Assembly: GCF_009730915.1 (NCBI RefSeq)
Contig: NC_052474.1
Location: forward strand, 1,399,501-1,463,500
Source of the DNA: Dioscorea cayenensis subsp. rotundata
Lineage: Eukaryota; Streptophyta; Magnoliopsida; Dioscoreales; Dioscoreaceae
Length of the DNA: 64,000 nucleotides
Direction: 5' to 3'
The first letter of the stretch is position 1. The number at the start of each line of letters is the position of its first letter. Positions 35,701 to 47,152 of this stretch are shown here, piece after piece. Under the pieces are notes generated by a model. That model was not told where the DNA came from. It was given only the letters and a program-made list of their open reading frames with translations, and did no database searches. Made by a program: the position numbers and the translations under genes.

Positions 35701-36674
35701 TATGCGTCGAGCTTTGGGCACAACACGTGGTTGATGATTCCAATTACTGAGGTTAGCTTATACCCCCAATGCCTATGCACACTAATCCAATTGCTCTTCT
35801 TTTGATCATACTCATATACTTGCAAAGTTGCAATATTAATTCAATGTGCTTCTCCTTTTGTTTTAAATCTAAACTAGCTTTTACAATGTGATATTACTAT
35901 TCTAGACATTAATTTATTAGTTTAATATCCAAATTCCTCTGTTTAGCTGCAGTTACCCGAAATGAGAAGTCTAAAAAAGGTAGTAACTATTAACTAATTT
36001 AAGCAATTTGTCCTATTTTAAGGAAGGTTGGGTTATCAAGGCATTGAGAATTTGTATTGAAGTTAAAAGGTATAGATCCCTGCACATTATTGAAAAGTCT
36101 CGCACATTTCACATGCATTCTTCTCTTATAAATGTGTATAAATTTCACCTCTAGACCTTAAGCTTTCTCACAGAATAAGATCACTTATCATTCATAGATT
36201 TGTATTTTCAGTAAGTTCTTTTTTTCGTTTTTTTTGATGAGTTATCTGTGTTCTTTCTTTTAACTGATGAAACTTTTTTACTTTTGACATGTTGCTCGGA
36301 AAGTGAACTAAAATTATCTCATGGCTGTCTTTCGTGAACTACAAATTATGCTTGTTCTGAAATAAATAAAACCACTTGACTAAGTTTTTTCCTTTTTCTT
36401 CCTTCATGTGTAATAATTATCTTTGAATTTTTCTCTTTGTTGTTGTTCTAACTGATTTCACTGTAGATGATTATGCAGGTAACAAAGATTATCAGCAAAA
36501 AGCTTCAGAAATGAACATTAACTTTCAAGTGTTCTTCTTGTTATTTCTGTCACTAAGCACAACTATTTTTTTCTGTTCCTGCATACTCTAACAGTTTATC
36601 AATGGAGGAAAGAACACAAAGAATGAAGGCAGGCAAAAGTTTCATTTAGGAGGCAACCTTCTATAAATTCAAGA
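32740..36674. other. Intergenic, NAD-ME1 to FORKED-like gene
   Basis: NAD-ME1 3' flank, then the Stowaway-type MITE (listed), a pyrimidine-rich stretch at 34220-34400 and AT-rich DNA. From about 36460 the sequence becomes the 5' leader of the FORKED-like gene, probably with a further leader intron. No other gene recognised. Confidence 0.55.
33601..34101. mobile_element. Stowaway/mariner-type MITE
   Basis: The left end is TA then CTCCCTCAATTCCATTTTAT; the right end read inwards is TA then CACCCTTTGTCCCATTTTAT, and both continue ATCTGT. The CTCCCTC start, the TA target duplication (33599-33600 and 34102-34103) and the size of about 501 bp fit plant mariner/Stowaway elements. Just inside the right end the terminal motif occurs a second time (gacagataaaatggaacaaagg near 33992), so the right end is partly duplicated. 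No transposase frame. Confidence 0.72.
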
Positions 36675-39307
36675 ATGGTGAGAATCTTTGTTGCTTAATC
36701 AATTGAATACTTTTGTTTTACAGACCCATATCAATATATATATATATATATATAACTTGTATATATATTTCTTTTCATTTCTTATGAACTGATAAAATGG
36801 ATCATTGTTTGTCTTAATTTCTGGTTATTATAGAATGAAAGATTGGAGAAGATAAATGAAGTGAATGTAATGGAGCTACCATCAAGAGAAAAATCAGGAC
36901 AATCTACAGAAAGACAATGTCCTCTGGATTATCCAAAGAGTCCTTATCATGCAATGGAATTCCTCTCTCGAACTTGGAGCCCTTCATCTGATGACTTCTT
37001 TAAGTTATTCACAGTGAATGTAAGAGCTACTCTTTGTCTTTATTTGAAAACAGATTGAAATCTATGAGTTTTAGGACCACTTACCACATTTGTTACTGAT
37101 GAATTTGTTACTTCACTTGGAAAATTGAAACAATGAAATTTTTTTTAGACCCAAGAGATCTAGGGGGACCACATTTTTATTAGAGGGAGTCTCATTATTA
37201 TGGGGAATAAATCTCTTGTGTACATTGAATTCTATGCATGAAGTACAAAAGAGATCCTAATAATCCCATGTCTTTGAAATTGATATGAATATATAGTAAG
37301 TAAACTTTCTTTTGTTGGATTAAATCTTATTAATATACATTATTAAGTTGACAGTAGGAAAAATTTCTTGATTATATTTTTAAATCCATGATTAGTTAGT
37401 TTAATACACATTCTTGATATATTACAAATAGATCAAACAAACCAAGCTCTGATACCATGTTAGATGTCAACAAATTAAACATGTTATCTTTGGTCATAAT
37501 CAACACAAAAGCATAAGTATTTGAGATGAGATGAAAAGTCATATTTCACAAATTAAAGACTATTATTAGTTACTCTAAGAATAATATATGCAGAATTTAG
37601 TGCCCCGTCTTGAAGATAAAAATGATGCAAAAGAAGAGCATGAGGAACATGAAGAAGGTCAAATTCAATGCATCCAAGCTCAAGAATTGAACATGGGACA
37701 AAAAAAGGTGAGAAACTTGAAAACCAATTTTAGAACATATGACTTTGTGATCTTTTAGTCATCTGTGAGCTTGATTTTATATATACAGAAATGGCCAGTT
37801 CATGAAAGAGAACATCAAATTGGCAAGGTAAGAATTATATGATATTTGACTTTCTTCTTTTTTTCTTTTTAACTGGTAAAAGTTTAATCAAATATGTGTT
37901 TTTATTTCATAGATGAAATTAGGACAACCAAAGTCATGGTTGAGTAGAGAGCTTCTAAAAAATATCTTAAAAGTAAGTCCAAAAAGAAGGAAAGAAGAGC
38001 TTCGGTTGCATGTGTCTCAAGTCAATGCAGCACTCTCTGTAGCAAACTTAGCTGCAGCCATTTCAGGCATCTTAGCTAACTGTTCATTGGATCCAAACAA
38101 GCATGGTATAAACATGATGAACTTGATCAATGGAGGTCACGAAGAATGTGATCAAATTAAGATGAATTCAGTTCTTGCTTCAGCTGCAGCCTTGATAGCC
38201 ACAGTTTGTGCTGAGGCGGCTGAGTCGGTCGGCGCACAAAGAGCTCACATTTCTTCTGCAATCAGCTCCGGACTCCAAACTCGGACTTCTGCCGATATGC
38301 TCGATCTCACTGCAAATGCAGCCACAAGTAAGTATCAATGATAAGTAATAGTTTTACATGTGTTTTGTTTGCATATATATGCTTAATATATATATTAGGA
38401 TGATATATACATTTAATTCATGTTAATGGTTGGTGGTACTAGGAGGTTTGGATTGATATACAGAAACAATTAAGTGATTATTTAATAAATTGAGTAGTTT
38501 CTACATTAGGTTGTTACATATCATCACTTGTGAGGAGACTGTTTTCTTTACTATTGTTAAGTAATGTAATGCAGATATGCATGAACATATATCATTGAAT
38601 TAATTCAAAATGACAAAAAAATGGATGTAGGTTTAAGAGGAGTGGCAACACTTGAGAGAAGAGCAACATCAAAACTGTATATTTCTGATGATCAGAAGAT
38701 GCTGTCAAATGGATCAAAACTTCTCATTCGTACACCTGCTGGTGTGTGTTTATATATTTACTGTGATATATATATATATACTTATAAAAACATGCATACA
38801 TGACTTATGATTAAACTAATCACATAATTAAACTTGATTACGTGCATGAGTATAACTAATGAAAGATCTCTGATGGGGATTTGGAATGTGTGCATTAACT
38901 GAGGTTGTATGCAGGGAAGGTGGAACTAAGAAGTGTAAGGATATACCTTAAACACAGTAAACTCATTCTGCTACTCGGAAAGAAGCTTATGGGTGGATTC
39001 ATCACTACAAGCAAAGAATGTAAGTATTGTATTTGATAAAGATTATTTATTTATTTATTTATAAAATTAAGCTTAAACTTAAAAGCTAATCTCTTGTTCA
39101 GATAGGATTATTGATATAATGGAAGATAGAGGAGGAAAAGGAGCTGAATTCATAGAGGATGAATGTGGGATGTATTTTGTAACAATTGCTACTTCAGAGG
39201 GCACCATAAAGTTATTATTCCAAGATGAGAAGCAATTCAAGGCATGGAAATCAAGCATTTCTCACTTACTGTTCAGTAGTCATGGGTCATGCAAGCTCTT
39301 CTCTTAA
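36675..39307 (+). CDS. FORKED/VAN3-binding protein family member (DUF828 plus PH domain)
   Basis: Proteins of this family bind the ARF-GAP VAN3/SFC and help PIN trafficking and vein patterning. Model: start codon 36675-36677 directly before a donor, then 36834-37019, 37594-37707, 37789-37827, 37913-38327, 38631-38741, 38915-39019 and 39102-39307, giving 392 residues. Seen: SPYHAMEFLSRTWSPSSDDFFKLF, the family's N-terminal signature, in pieces; an acidic Glu/His-rich linker; HVSQVNAALSVANLAAAISG and ASAAALIATVCAEAAE helices of DUF828; then a PH-like end (LLIRTPAGKVELRSVRIYL, LLLGKKLMGGF, FKAWKSSISHLL). All introns GT-AG, frame intact. The start is uncertain: an ATG in exon 2 (NVMELPS) would also serve. 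Shorter than most family members. Confidence 0.88.
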
Positions 39308-40014
39308 GCCAGTATATTTGTTCCTAATTTAGCCCGCATGTTTAATTTTCATATACAAGAGCATGATTTGTATCATGAGATGTATTAATAAAGTGGAAAA
39401 TAATAACAAGTTTTAGTAACATTAATTGCTCCTTTTCTTTCTTGTTTATTTGTAAAAGAAGTTTTAGTAACTTTTACTTACTCGCTTTCCTTCCTGTTTC
39501 AGCATTTGAGTGGCATGCATGCATGATATTCAATTGTTTAATATCTATATATTAATCATATCTTAATATTAAAATCCATATCATTGTTTTAAACTCGTGG
39601 CCCGTGGGCTGTTTTTCCCTTTAATACTCCATAAGAACAAGGCCCAAAAACGGAGATAAGCCCGGCCCAATTTCCAAGCTGGATATCTTAAGAATCAAGG
39701 CACTCGTTAAGGCACTCGTCTAAGTCGCCGAGTTTGAAAGCCGTTTGAAATTCAAAACGAAGCCGCCCCGTGACACGTGGGATTTGGAATAACGAATACT
39801 TTAATTATTATTAAAAATCTCCATTTCTGATATCTAAGCGCTGTTATTCTTCCCAGAATGTCCCCGCTATTCCGGGTTCCAGAAGAATTCCCAGGGTCAG
39901 AATGGGAAGAATAGAAAGTACTATAAGGTCGGTCGACGACCAAAGAGAAGCAACGAAAGCAAGGACTTTCTCTTCTTCGTTTTTGCATTCCATCTTCGGA
40001 TTAGGGTTTGAGAG
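39308..40014 (+). promoter_or_regulatory. Dynamin gene promoter: site II motifs, G-box, telo-box
   Basis: Between the FORKED-like stop and the dynamin start lie GGCCC/GGGCT (39599-39610), GGCCCA (39641 and 39664) motifs of site II type, a CACGTG G-box near 39775, and a telo-box ATTAGGGTTT (40000-40009) directly before the ATG. Site II plus telo-box is a known combination in plant genes of dividing cells. Motifs are seen; their activity is inferred. Confidence 0.5.
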
Positions 40015-43000
40015 ATGGCGACCATGGAGAGCTTGATCGGGCTTGTTAATCGGATACAGAGGGCGTGCACAGTGCTCGGTGATTATGGCGGTGCTGATGG
40101 CGCTTTACCTACGCTTTGGGAGGCGCTACCCTCAGTCGCCGTCGTTGGTGGTCAGGTTGATTTTAGCTTCGTCTCTGATGTTTTTCTTATCTTGATTCTT
40201 TCTTGTGCTATATACGTGCCGCGGTTTGTGGATTTGGTTCTGAATTGGTTTTTGATTTTGGTGCCGATCAGAGTTCCGGCAAATCATCGGTGTTGGAGAG
40301 TATTGTTGGACGTGATTTTCTTCCCCGTGGATCTGGTGAGGATTCTTCTTCTTCTTTTTCTTCTTCTTTTTTTATATATAAAAAAATAAAAAAAAAAAAA
40401 CAAGTTCTTGATGGTTCTTGAAGGGATCGTGACCAGGAGACCGCTGGTGTTGCAGCTGCACCAGACGGAGGAAGGACAAGAAGAGTATGCTGAGTTCCTT
40501 CACTTGCGTAATAGGAAGTTCACGGATTTCTGTGAGTTTATTTCTTTCTGGTTGGAACTTCTAGTTGCTGATTGAAAACTTCGTGAATTTGTTTTTATCT
40601 GATAGGAATTGTTTAAACTGCTTCCTGCTTTTAATTTATTTGAGACGCATGGCTTCTTTTAGGGCATCATGATAGTTAGAAACGTCCACGTCTACAACTG
40701 TTCACTCAATACACTAAGTTTTGTTATTTATACATATTGATGTTATATGGTGGGGCAAGCTGTTTTATTGAGACTTTTATCCTAGCATGTTTGGTTCTTG
40801 ATGTTTTGAGGTGTAGTAAGCACTAAGTTAAATGATGCTTGAATTCATTTTTCTGATAGTTTATTTATCATATTGTCAACTTGATTTGGTAATACTTGGA
40901 TCCATTGTTTTGATTTGAATTTTGTAACAATTCATGTTTTTAACAAGTAATGTTTTGGACCATTATTGTTTTGATTTGAAATCTGTAACAATTCATGTTT
41001 TGGACCGTTATTTCACTCATTTGTAACAATTCATGTTTTGGACCGTTATTTCACTCATCCGTAACAATTCATGTTTTGGACCGTTATTTCACTCATCCGT
41101 AACAATTCATGTTTTGTAACAGGGAAAGATAGAATATGTGAAATGTAATTTCAGTAATTAGGGAAGTAGAAATGAGAGAGGAATTTTGGATGGATAATAC
41201 TGAGATTGGTAAAAATAGAAGTTTTTGGTATTTAGGCTCTAAAATCCAAGATGATAGGGGAATTTATTGAAAATATAACAAATTGGATGAAGGCAAGTTG
41301 GGTAAAAATGAAGGGAGCTCTTGGAGTTTTATGTGATCATAGAATACTCTTAGATTCAATCGGATGAAGATTATTTAAAGAATGAATTTTTTCTAAAATA
41401 AATTTGGGGTGGCACTGACAAGATGGAAGGTATGCTTTATAGAACAATAGTTAGACCAGCTATGATGTATGAGTCAAAATGTTGGGCGGTTAAGAAATAA
41501 ACACACTCAAAGGATGAACATGGTTTGAAATAAGAATGTTGTGATAGATGTCAAGCGCTAAAGATTATTTAAAGAATGAATTTTTTCAAAATAAATTAGG
41601 GGTGACACTGACAAGTTAAGAGAGAATCGGTTAAGATGGTATAGATATGTCAATTGAAGATTTGCAGATGCCCTATAAGAAAGTTGGGAGTTCTCCAGGT
41701 GGAAAGTCATAGAAAAAAATAGACTTAAAAAGTGTTTAGTAGAAACTTTACATAATGATATGTCCATATTTGGTTTATTTGGCCCTTTGGCCTTTGATAA
41801 AGCTACGTGAAAGTGAAAGATTCATGTAGTCATCCACATAGTCGGGACACTATGTGACTAACGGTTTGTTATTGTTGTTGTTGTAATTTTGGACCATTGG
41901 GTTTGTTTAATTATTCAATTTTCATGTATATTTTTAAGTATGCACCTTTGGAATCCTTTTTGTGTTCTTTTGGAATAGCTCAAAATTTGTTGTGTTTGAA
42001 AATAGTGTTGTTTTGATTTTCAAGCTGGATACAAAAAATACTCTAGTATGTGGGCATAATTAATAAGGTTTGTTTGTTGTGCACATATATATTATTGAGA
42101 TTCAAGTTCTTATCATAGTTTTCCAAAACCACATATCCTGCAACTGGTGTTATGGGGATGCCATATTAATGCAAAAATGTGGCATGCAGATATATTTTCT
42201 CAGTTTAATGTTAATTTTGTGGCACATTGGAGTTGCTAATGATCATGCTGCTTTTACACAGCGCTTGTGCGTCGAGAAATTCAAGATGAAACTGATAGGG
42301 TTACTGGAAAGACGAAAACAAATTTCTCCTGTACCCATCCAACTCAGCATTTACTCACCAAATGGTATGGACTCTCAGATTCCTTTTTTCTTAATTTAAG
42401 TGGTGTCATTGTTATAAGGTTTGAAGGTCACACATATATTGAGCTCGAGTTGTTATGAAATTCTATTTTTGATGGTTTACTATTACAATTTACCTGTTTA
42501 ACAGATTTAAGATGTTTTGCTTGAAGTCACACATCTTTGACCTTTTTCGACCATAATGTTTTCTTATGATTGTTGGGCTCTCTTTGCTTTAGGCTATTGT
42601 ATGAGCATATCCTGGATCTTTATCTCTTGACATTATTTTGCTGCGCTATTGATACAGTTGTGAACTTGACAATGATCGATCTGCCTGGTTTAACCAAGGT
42701 TGCTGTAGGTAAATTCTTTCTTCTTACCTCCTTAAGATAAGTGCTTTATAATGATGATTTATGTTCCTATCCTCATGTGGTGATTCTTTTGTTCTTGTTT
42801 TTGTTGTTGTTTTTTTTTTAAAATTGCAGAGGGACAACCAGAGAGTATTGTTTCAGATATTGAAAACATGGTTCGCTCATATGTAGAGAAGGTACTTGGT
42901 TGAGAAGTCAAATTTTATATTATTTGTTCAAATGATACATATGTAAACACAAATATCTCTTTCTTTAGTTAGACTTGTAGCAATATATGTAATCCCAATT

Positions 43001-46000
43001 TTAGTTCATACTGTCTTGGACTTTTTGTTGTTGTAAAAAGATCAACAATATTTTAAATATATAATTTATCGATAAGGTTATAACTGGTAGAGCAACTTTA
43101 TTTATGATGTTGCTGTAGTTGTTGATTAATGAGCTAAAAAATACTAGAGTACTGTGACTGTAAATGGGCAATCCTCAAGAGAATCTGAGGTGGTTTTGTC
43201 CTGCATACCTTTAAACCAGGTGCATGCTTTATCAGATTACTGTCATTGGATAACACCTCCATAATGCGATTTTTTTATATGCTTACTCCTGATTTCCTAA
43301 TAGATTATGAAATATATCAACTTGATTTCTTGGCTGCCGTTGTGGTTAAGTCTTACATGTCATCTTGTGTGTTTTGTAGCCGAACAGCATCATATTGGCA
43401 ATTTCTCCTGCGAACCAAGACATTGCCACATCTGATGCTATTAAACTTGCTCGGGAAGTTGATCCAACAGGTAACGAGACAGAGCTAGGACCCAACTATT
43501 GCCAAAAATTTATTTCGGCATATCACAAATTTGGTACCTTTAAGTTGCATGATGGTCTTAACTCGTTTTACTCTCCATCTACAATTAGGAGAACGCACAT
43601 TTGGAGTTCTGACAAAGCTAGATCTGATGGATAAGGGAACAAATGCACTTGATGTGAGTTAAGCCTCATCCTGCATGCATTCAAATTTGAAGATTCTTAA
43701 ATGTGTTGAATGCTTTTGTTGACTCCATTTCCCCTCTATTTTTTTCAATGTGCTTCCTTGCATTGCTTTCTATACTTGGTTAGGTTCTGATCTGGCTAGG
43801 TGTTTCTTATTAGGTTCTAGAAGGAAGATCTTACAGGCTGCAGCAGCCTTGGGTGGGAATTGTCAATCGTTCACAGGCAGACATCAATAAGAATGTTGAC
43901 ATGATTGCTGCCAGGAGAAATGAGCGAGAATACTTTGAGACTAGTACCGATTATTCACACTTAGCTAGCAAAATGGGTTCAGAATATCTTGCGAAACTTC
44001 TTTCAAAGGCAATAAAATGCAACCATTTTAATAGATGACGAAAATATGGTCTCCAGCTAATTTTGACTTTATTTTGTATTTGAATTGATTTTTTTATTCA
44101 GCATCTGGAGTCTGTAATTAGGTCACGCATACCAAGTATCACATCTTTGATAAACAAAACAATAGATGAACTGGAAAAAGAGATGGATCAAATTGGAAGA
44201 CCCGTTGCTGTTGATCCAGGGGTGAGTATTTCTATATAGTTTTTAATAATCTTAATTTCGTTTATGGATGAAGAAAGACCCTTTGCTGTTTATGCAGGCG
44301 CAATTGTACACCATATTGGAACTCTGTCGTGCTTTTGATCGTGTGTTTAAGGAGCATCTTGATGGAGGGTAAGAAGTTTTTATTTTCTTTGCTATTGTTT
44401 ACATGCATAGTTATTGCCACAAGAATGCAAAATGTTTTAATTTGTTAAAAATATAATGGTATTTGTGATGGCTGCATAAAATATAATGGTGTTTTTGAAT
44501 CATGTTTATTTTACTTTGTCTCATCTTTTAAGTTGTTTGATTCCCAAGGACTAGAAAATAACCTCATCTCTTTATAGATTTGCTACAAACATTGATATCA
44601 AGCTTGGTTATTTGTTGCACCCTCTTGATACAAATAAATTCATTTCACCTTTTCAAGCATGTTTTTATCATGTTCAAAGTAATAACTGTCACAATTTTTT
44701 TTTTCTTTCAGATTTTACTTTCCATTGAGTCAATAGACAGATATGAATATTTTCTCTAGTGAATTTTATCTATTTCTTTATTTTTTTGATTTTGACAAGA
44801 CTATCCTCACATTAGTGTCATATGCTGTTTAGCGCTGATGTTAGAAATCCGTGTAATAGAAAATAACTTCTGAAAGGAACTTTTCACTAAACATGTGAGG
44901 CAAGAAGTTCTTCATGATTCTAAGACATGTTGCCCAAGTAAAACTTGCGAGAGATTTTATTTGGAAATTTGAAATCGGTTTTTTCCTCTGCAGTTTATTC
45001 CTTTTGTGTTGTATTTAGATTATACTTTCATATTATTGGTATCTTATTAAGTGGATGACCACCTAATTGTAGGCGAGCTGGTGGTGATCGGATATATGGA
45101 GTTTTTGACAATCAACTCCCTGCTGCTTTGAAGAAGCTTCCTATTGATCGGCACCTCTCCCTGCAAAACGTGAGAAAAGTAGTCTCTGAGGCAGATGGTT
45201 ATCAGCCCCATCTAATTGCTCCTGAGCAAGGTTATCGTCGCCTGATTGAGGGGGCTCTGAGCTTCTTCAGGGGTCCAGCTGAAGCATCTGTGGATGCTGT
45301 AAGCATGTTCTTGATTTTTTTTTGTTTCCCTATTGTCATGCATTACACTTGTACTGATCACTTGATTAACATATACCACAGGTACACTTTGTTTTGAAGG
45401 AACTGGTGAGGAAGTCAATTGGAGAAACTCAGGTAATGGCATCAAATTTTTGGATATTTTGACCAACATGGGTTTCATCCTTACCAAATTAAGCACTTGC
45501 TGACCTATTTGATGATCAGGAATTGAGAAGATTCCCCTCCCTCCAAGCTGAACTAGCTGCTGCCTCGTACGAGGCGTTGGAAAGATTTCGTGAGGATGGT
45601 CGGAAGACTGCATTACGGTTAGTTGACATGGAAGCCTCATATCTAACAGTGGAATTCTTTCGTAAGCTCCCACAGGAAATGGGGAACCTCCAAGGCTATG
45701 GTCAAGGCCCAAGGTCAAAGTCAAGGTCACAGCCAAGGCCAGGGCCAAGGTCACAGCCCAAGGCCAAGGTCACAGCCAAGGCCAAGCCAAAGGTCAAGCC
45801 CAAGGCCAAGGTCACAGCCAAGGCCAAGCCAAAGGTCAAGCCCAAGGACCAGCGCAAGCGCCGTCTGCTTCTATTGATAGATATTCTGAGGGGCATTTCA
45901 GGAGGATAGCTTCCAATGTTTCATCTTATATAACGATGGTCTCGGATACACTTAGAAACACCATCCCAAAGGCAGTGGTTTATTGCCAAGTTAGAGAAGC

Positions 46001-46270
46001 CAAGAGATCTTTGCTCAATCATTTCTACACACTAATCGGGAAGAAAGAGGTTTCTCTCTCTTGTTATATCTTTTGCATTCAGTGTCTGTTAGTTAGTCCT
46101 CGGCAACTGTTTAGTCATGATTATGTTCTTACCTGGTGCAGGGCAAGCAGCTTGCGCAGCTCTTGGATGAGGATCCTGCGTTGATGGAGCGCAGGGTGCA
46201 ATGTGCTAAAAGGCTTGAGCTATACAAGTCTGCTAGGGATGAAATTGACTCTGTTGCTTGGACCAGATGA
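40015..46270 (+). CDS. DRP1E: Dynamin-related protein 1 class (closest to DRP1E/DRP1C), with Gln/Gly-rich linker and frame breaks
   Basis: Plant DRP1 GTPases act at the cell plate and in clathrin-mediated endocytosis. Fifteen exons: 40015-40155, 40272-40335, 40424-40531, 42262-42364, 42658-42708, 42830-42891, 43380-43470, 43589-43653, 43814-44008, 44102-44221, 44298-44368, 45073-45298, 45382-45432, 45520-46049, 46142-46270. P-loop GGQSSGKSS (about 45), [17 protein letters not shown], stalk [19 protein letters not shown], then GED with [20 protein letters not shown] and [10 protein letters not shown]. No PH or Pro-rich domain, as expected for DRP1. Exon 4 has one extra A in AAAA (42315-42318). 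Exon 14 has two extra C in CCC runs (45708-45710, 45757-45759). Ignoring these gives about 667 residues; family members are about 610-625, and the excess is a Q/G-rich linker. Intron 9 uses a GC donor. Confidence 0.92.
40985..41118. repeat. 38-bp minisatellite in dynamin intron 3
   Basis: The word gtaacaattcatgttttgga recurs at 40985, 41023, 41061 and (partial) 41099, an exact 38-base period with almost no differences. A more diverged copy precedes it near 40924. Confidence 0.93.
41120..41885 (+). mobile_element. RTE-type LINE remnant in dynamin intron 3
   Basis: Short coding-like fragments match the 3' part of plant RTE LINE ORFs: a [11 protein letters not shown]-like segment near 41220, a [11 protein letters not shown] segment with CWAVKK near 41435-41500, and RENRLRWY near 41620. 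The remnant ends in gttattgttgttgttgtaa near 41866-41885, the GTT-repeat tail typical of RTE elements. The frame is broken many times and the 5' part is missing. A 55-bp piece (aaagattatttaaagaatga...) occurs twice inside, near 41368 and 41561. Confidence 0.75.
45690..45855 (+). repeat. Gln/Gly-rich coding repeat in dynamin exon 14
   Basis: Built from CAAGGC/CAAGGT words. Two exact 42-bp copies lie at 45759-45800 and 45801-45842, followed by the start of a third. In the frame that joins the downstream GED, each copy encodes [14 protein letters not shown]. It sits exactly in the variable linker between stalk and GED, where other DRP1 proteins have a short unconserved segment. Confidence 0.85.
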
Positions 46271-47152
46271 GAGATGAGTTACATGGTATATATATACACT
46301 AGTTGGGAGTTACACTATACAATGTGCAGTGGCAGGTATCCATGATATCCGTGACCTGCTTGTTCTCATCCCATCCCTGGCCACTCGTGCCACTTGCCTT
46401 TCATTTGAAAACTGCACGCCCTTTTTTTTTTTCTTCTACAGGATTACATTGTTTACAGCTTTTGTATTGATGGTTCATTTGCTAAGTGTTGTTCATCAGA
46501 ACAAGATATCGATCATTAATTATACTAGCTATTATTATAGCAGCCATTTGTTTTCATTCTTGTTGAGGTACAATCATATTTTGTTTGTTATGATGAAAAA
46601 AAAAAAATAGAGATTTGATACATTTTCGCTCTGACCTTGATGATGAATTAACAAGATTCAGGTGGATAAACGGCCCTCCTCAATTTACTGTGATAGACAC
46701 TAAATGGCATTCTGTAGCATGGTTGTGATCATTGTTGGTTAATGGAATAATGTTACTGCCATCCAGAGTTTCTGGCAGCTACGTGAGTGCAAGTTCATGT
46801 ATTTTGGTACAGAAATTATGATTAAAGACTGCCTGAGAGCAACTCTCATGGCTTTGTGAAACAATAAATCATCCTGCAAGTCCTGCTTTTGCTAGGGGCA
46901 ATTGCAACAAAATTGAATCAACGACAAATTGGTGGTATGTGGTTTGTGAGTTCTAACTGCCGCTCGGAGCAACATTTTCTGTAGTATGGATATCATTGCC
47001 AAGCCTGGCAAGTACAATCATGTTAAACAAAATAAATGGGTACAAGCATATTAACCAAAATAAAGTTTTTTCTGGCATAAATATACTATGCATGTGGTTT
47101 TTCCTTTTTTGTCTGAAAAATTTGTACCAAACAGCATGCTACTACCATAGCT
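46271..47152. other. Intergenic between convergent dynamin and SGPP genes
   Basis: The 3' flanks of two tail-to-tail genes. Contains T-rich and A-rich runs near 46420 and 46600 and nothing that codes. Confidence 0.6.

Noticed and set aside
45212-45754. 180-codon minus-strand frame opposite dynamin exons 12-14
   Set aside because: It is the mirror of the CAAGGC-type repeat and of conserved dynamin exons; composition is Leu/Thr-Ala-rich repeat text with no independent support.
45520-46049. Basic Lys/Ala/Pro repeat protein segment in the first frame of dynamin exon 14
   Set aside because: That frame runs to a stop at 45909 without reaching the conserved GED; the Gln/Gly frame joins the GED, so the Lys-rich reading is probably an effect of the extra bases.
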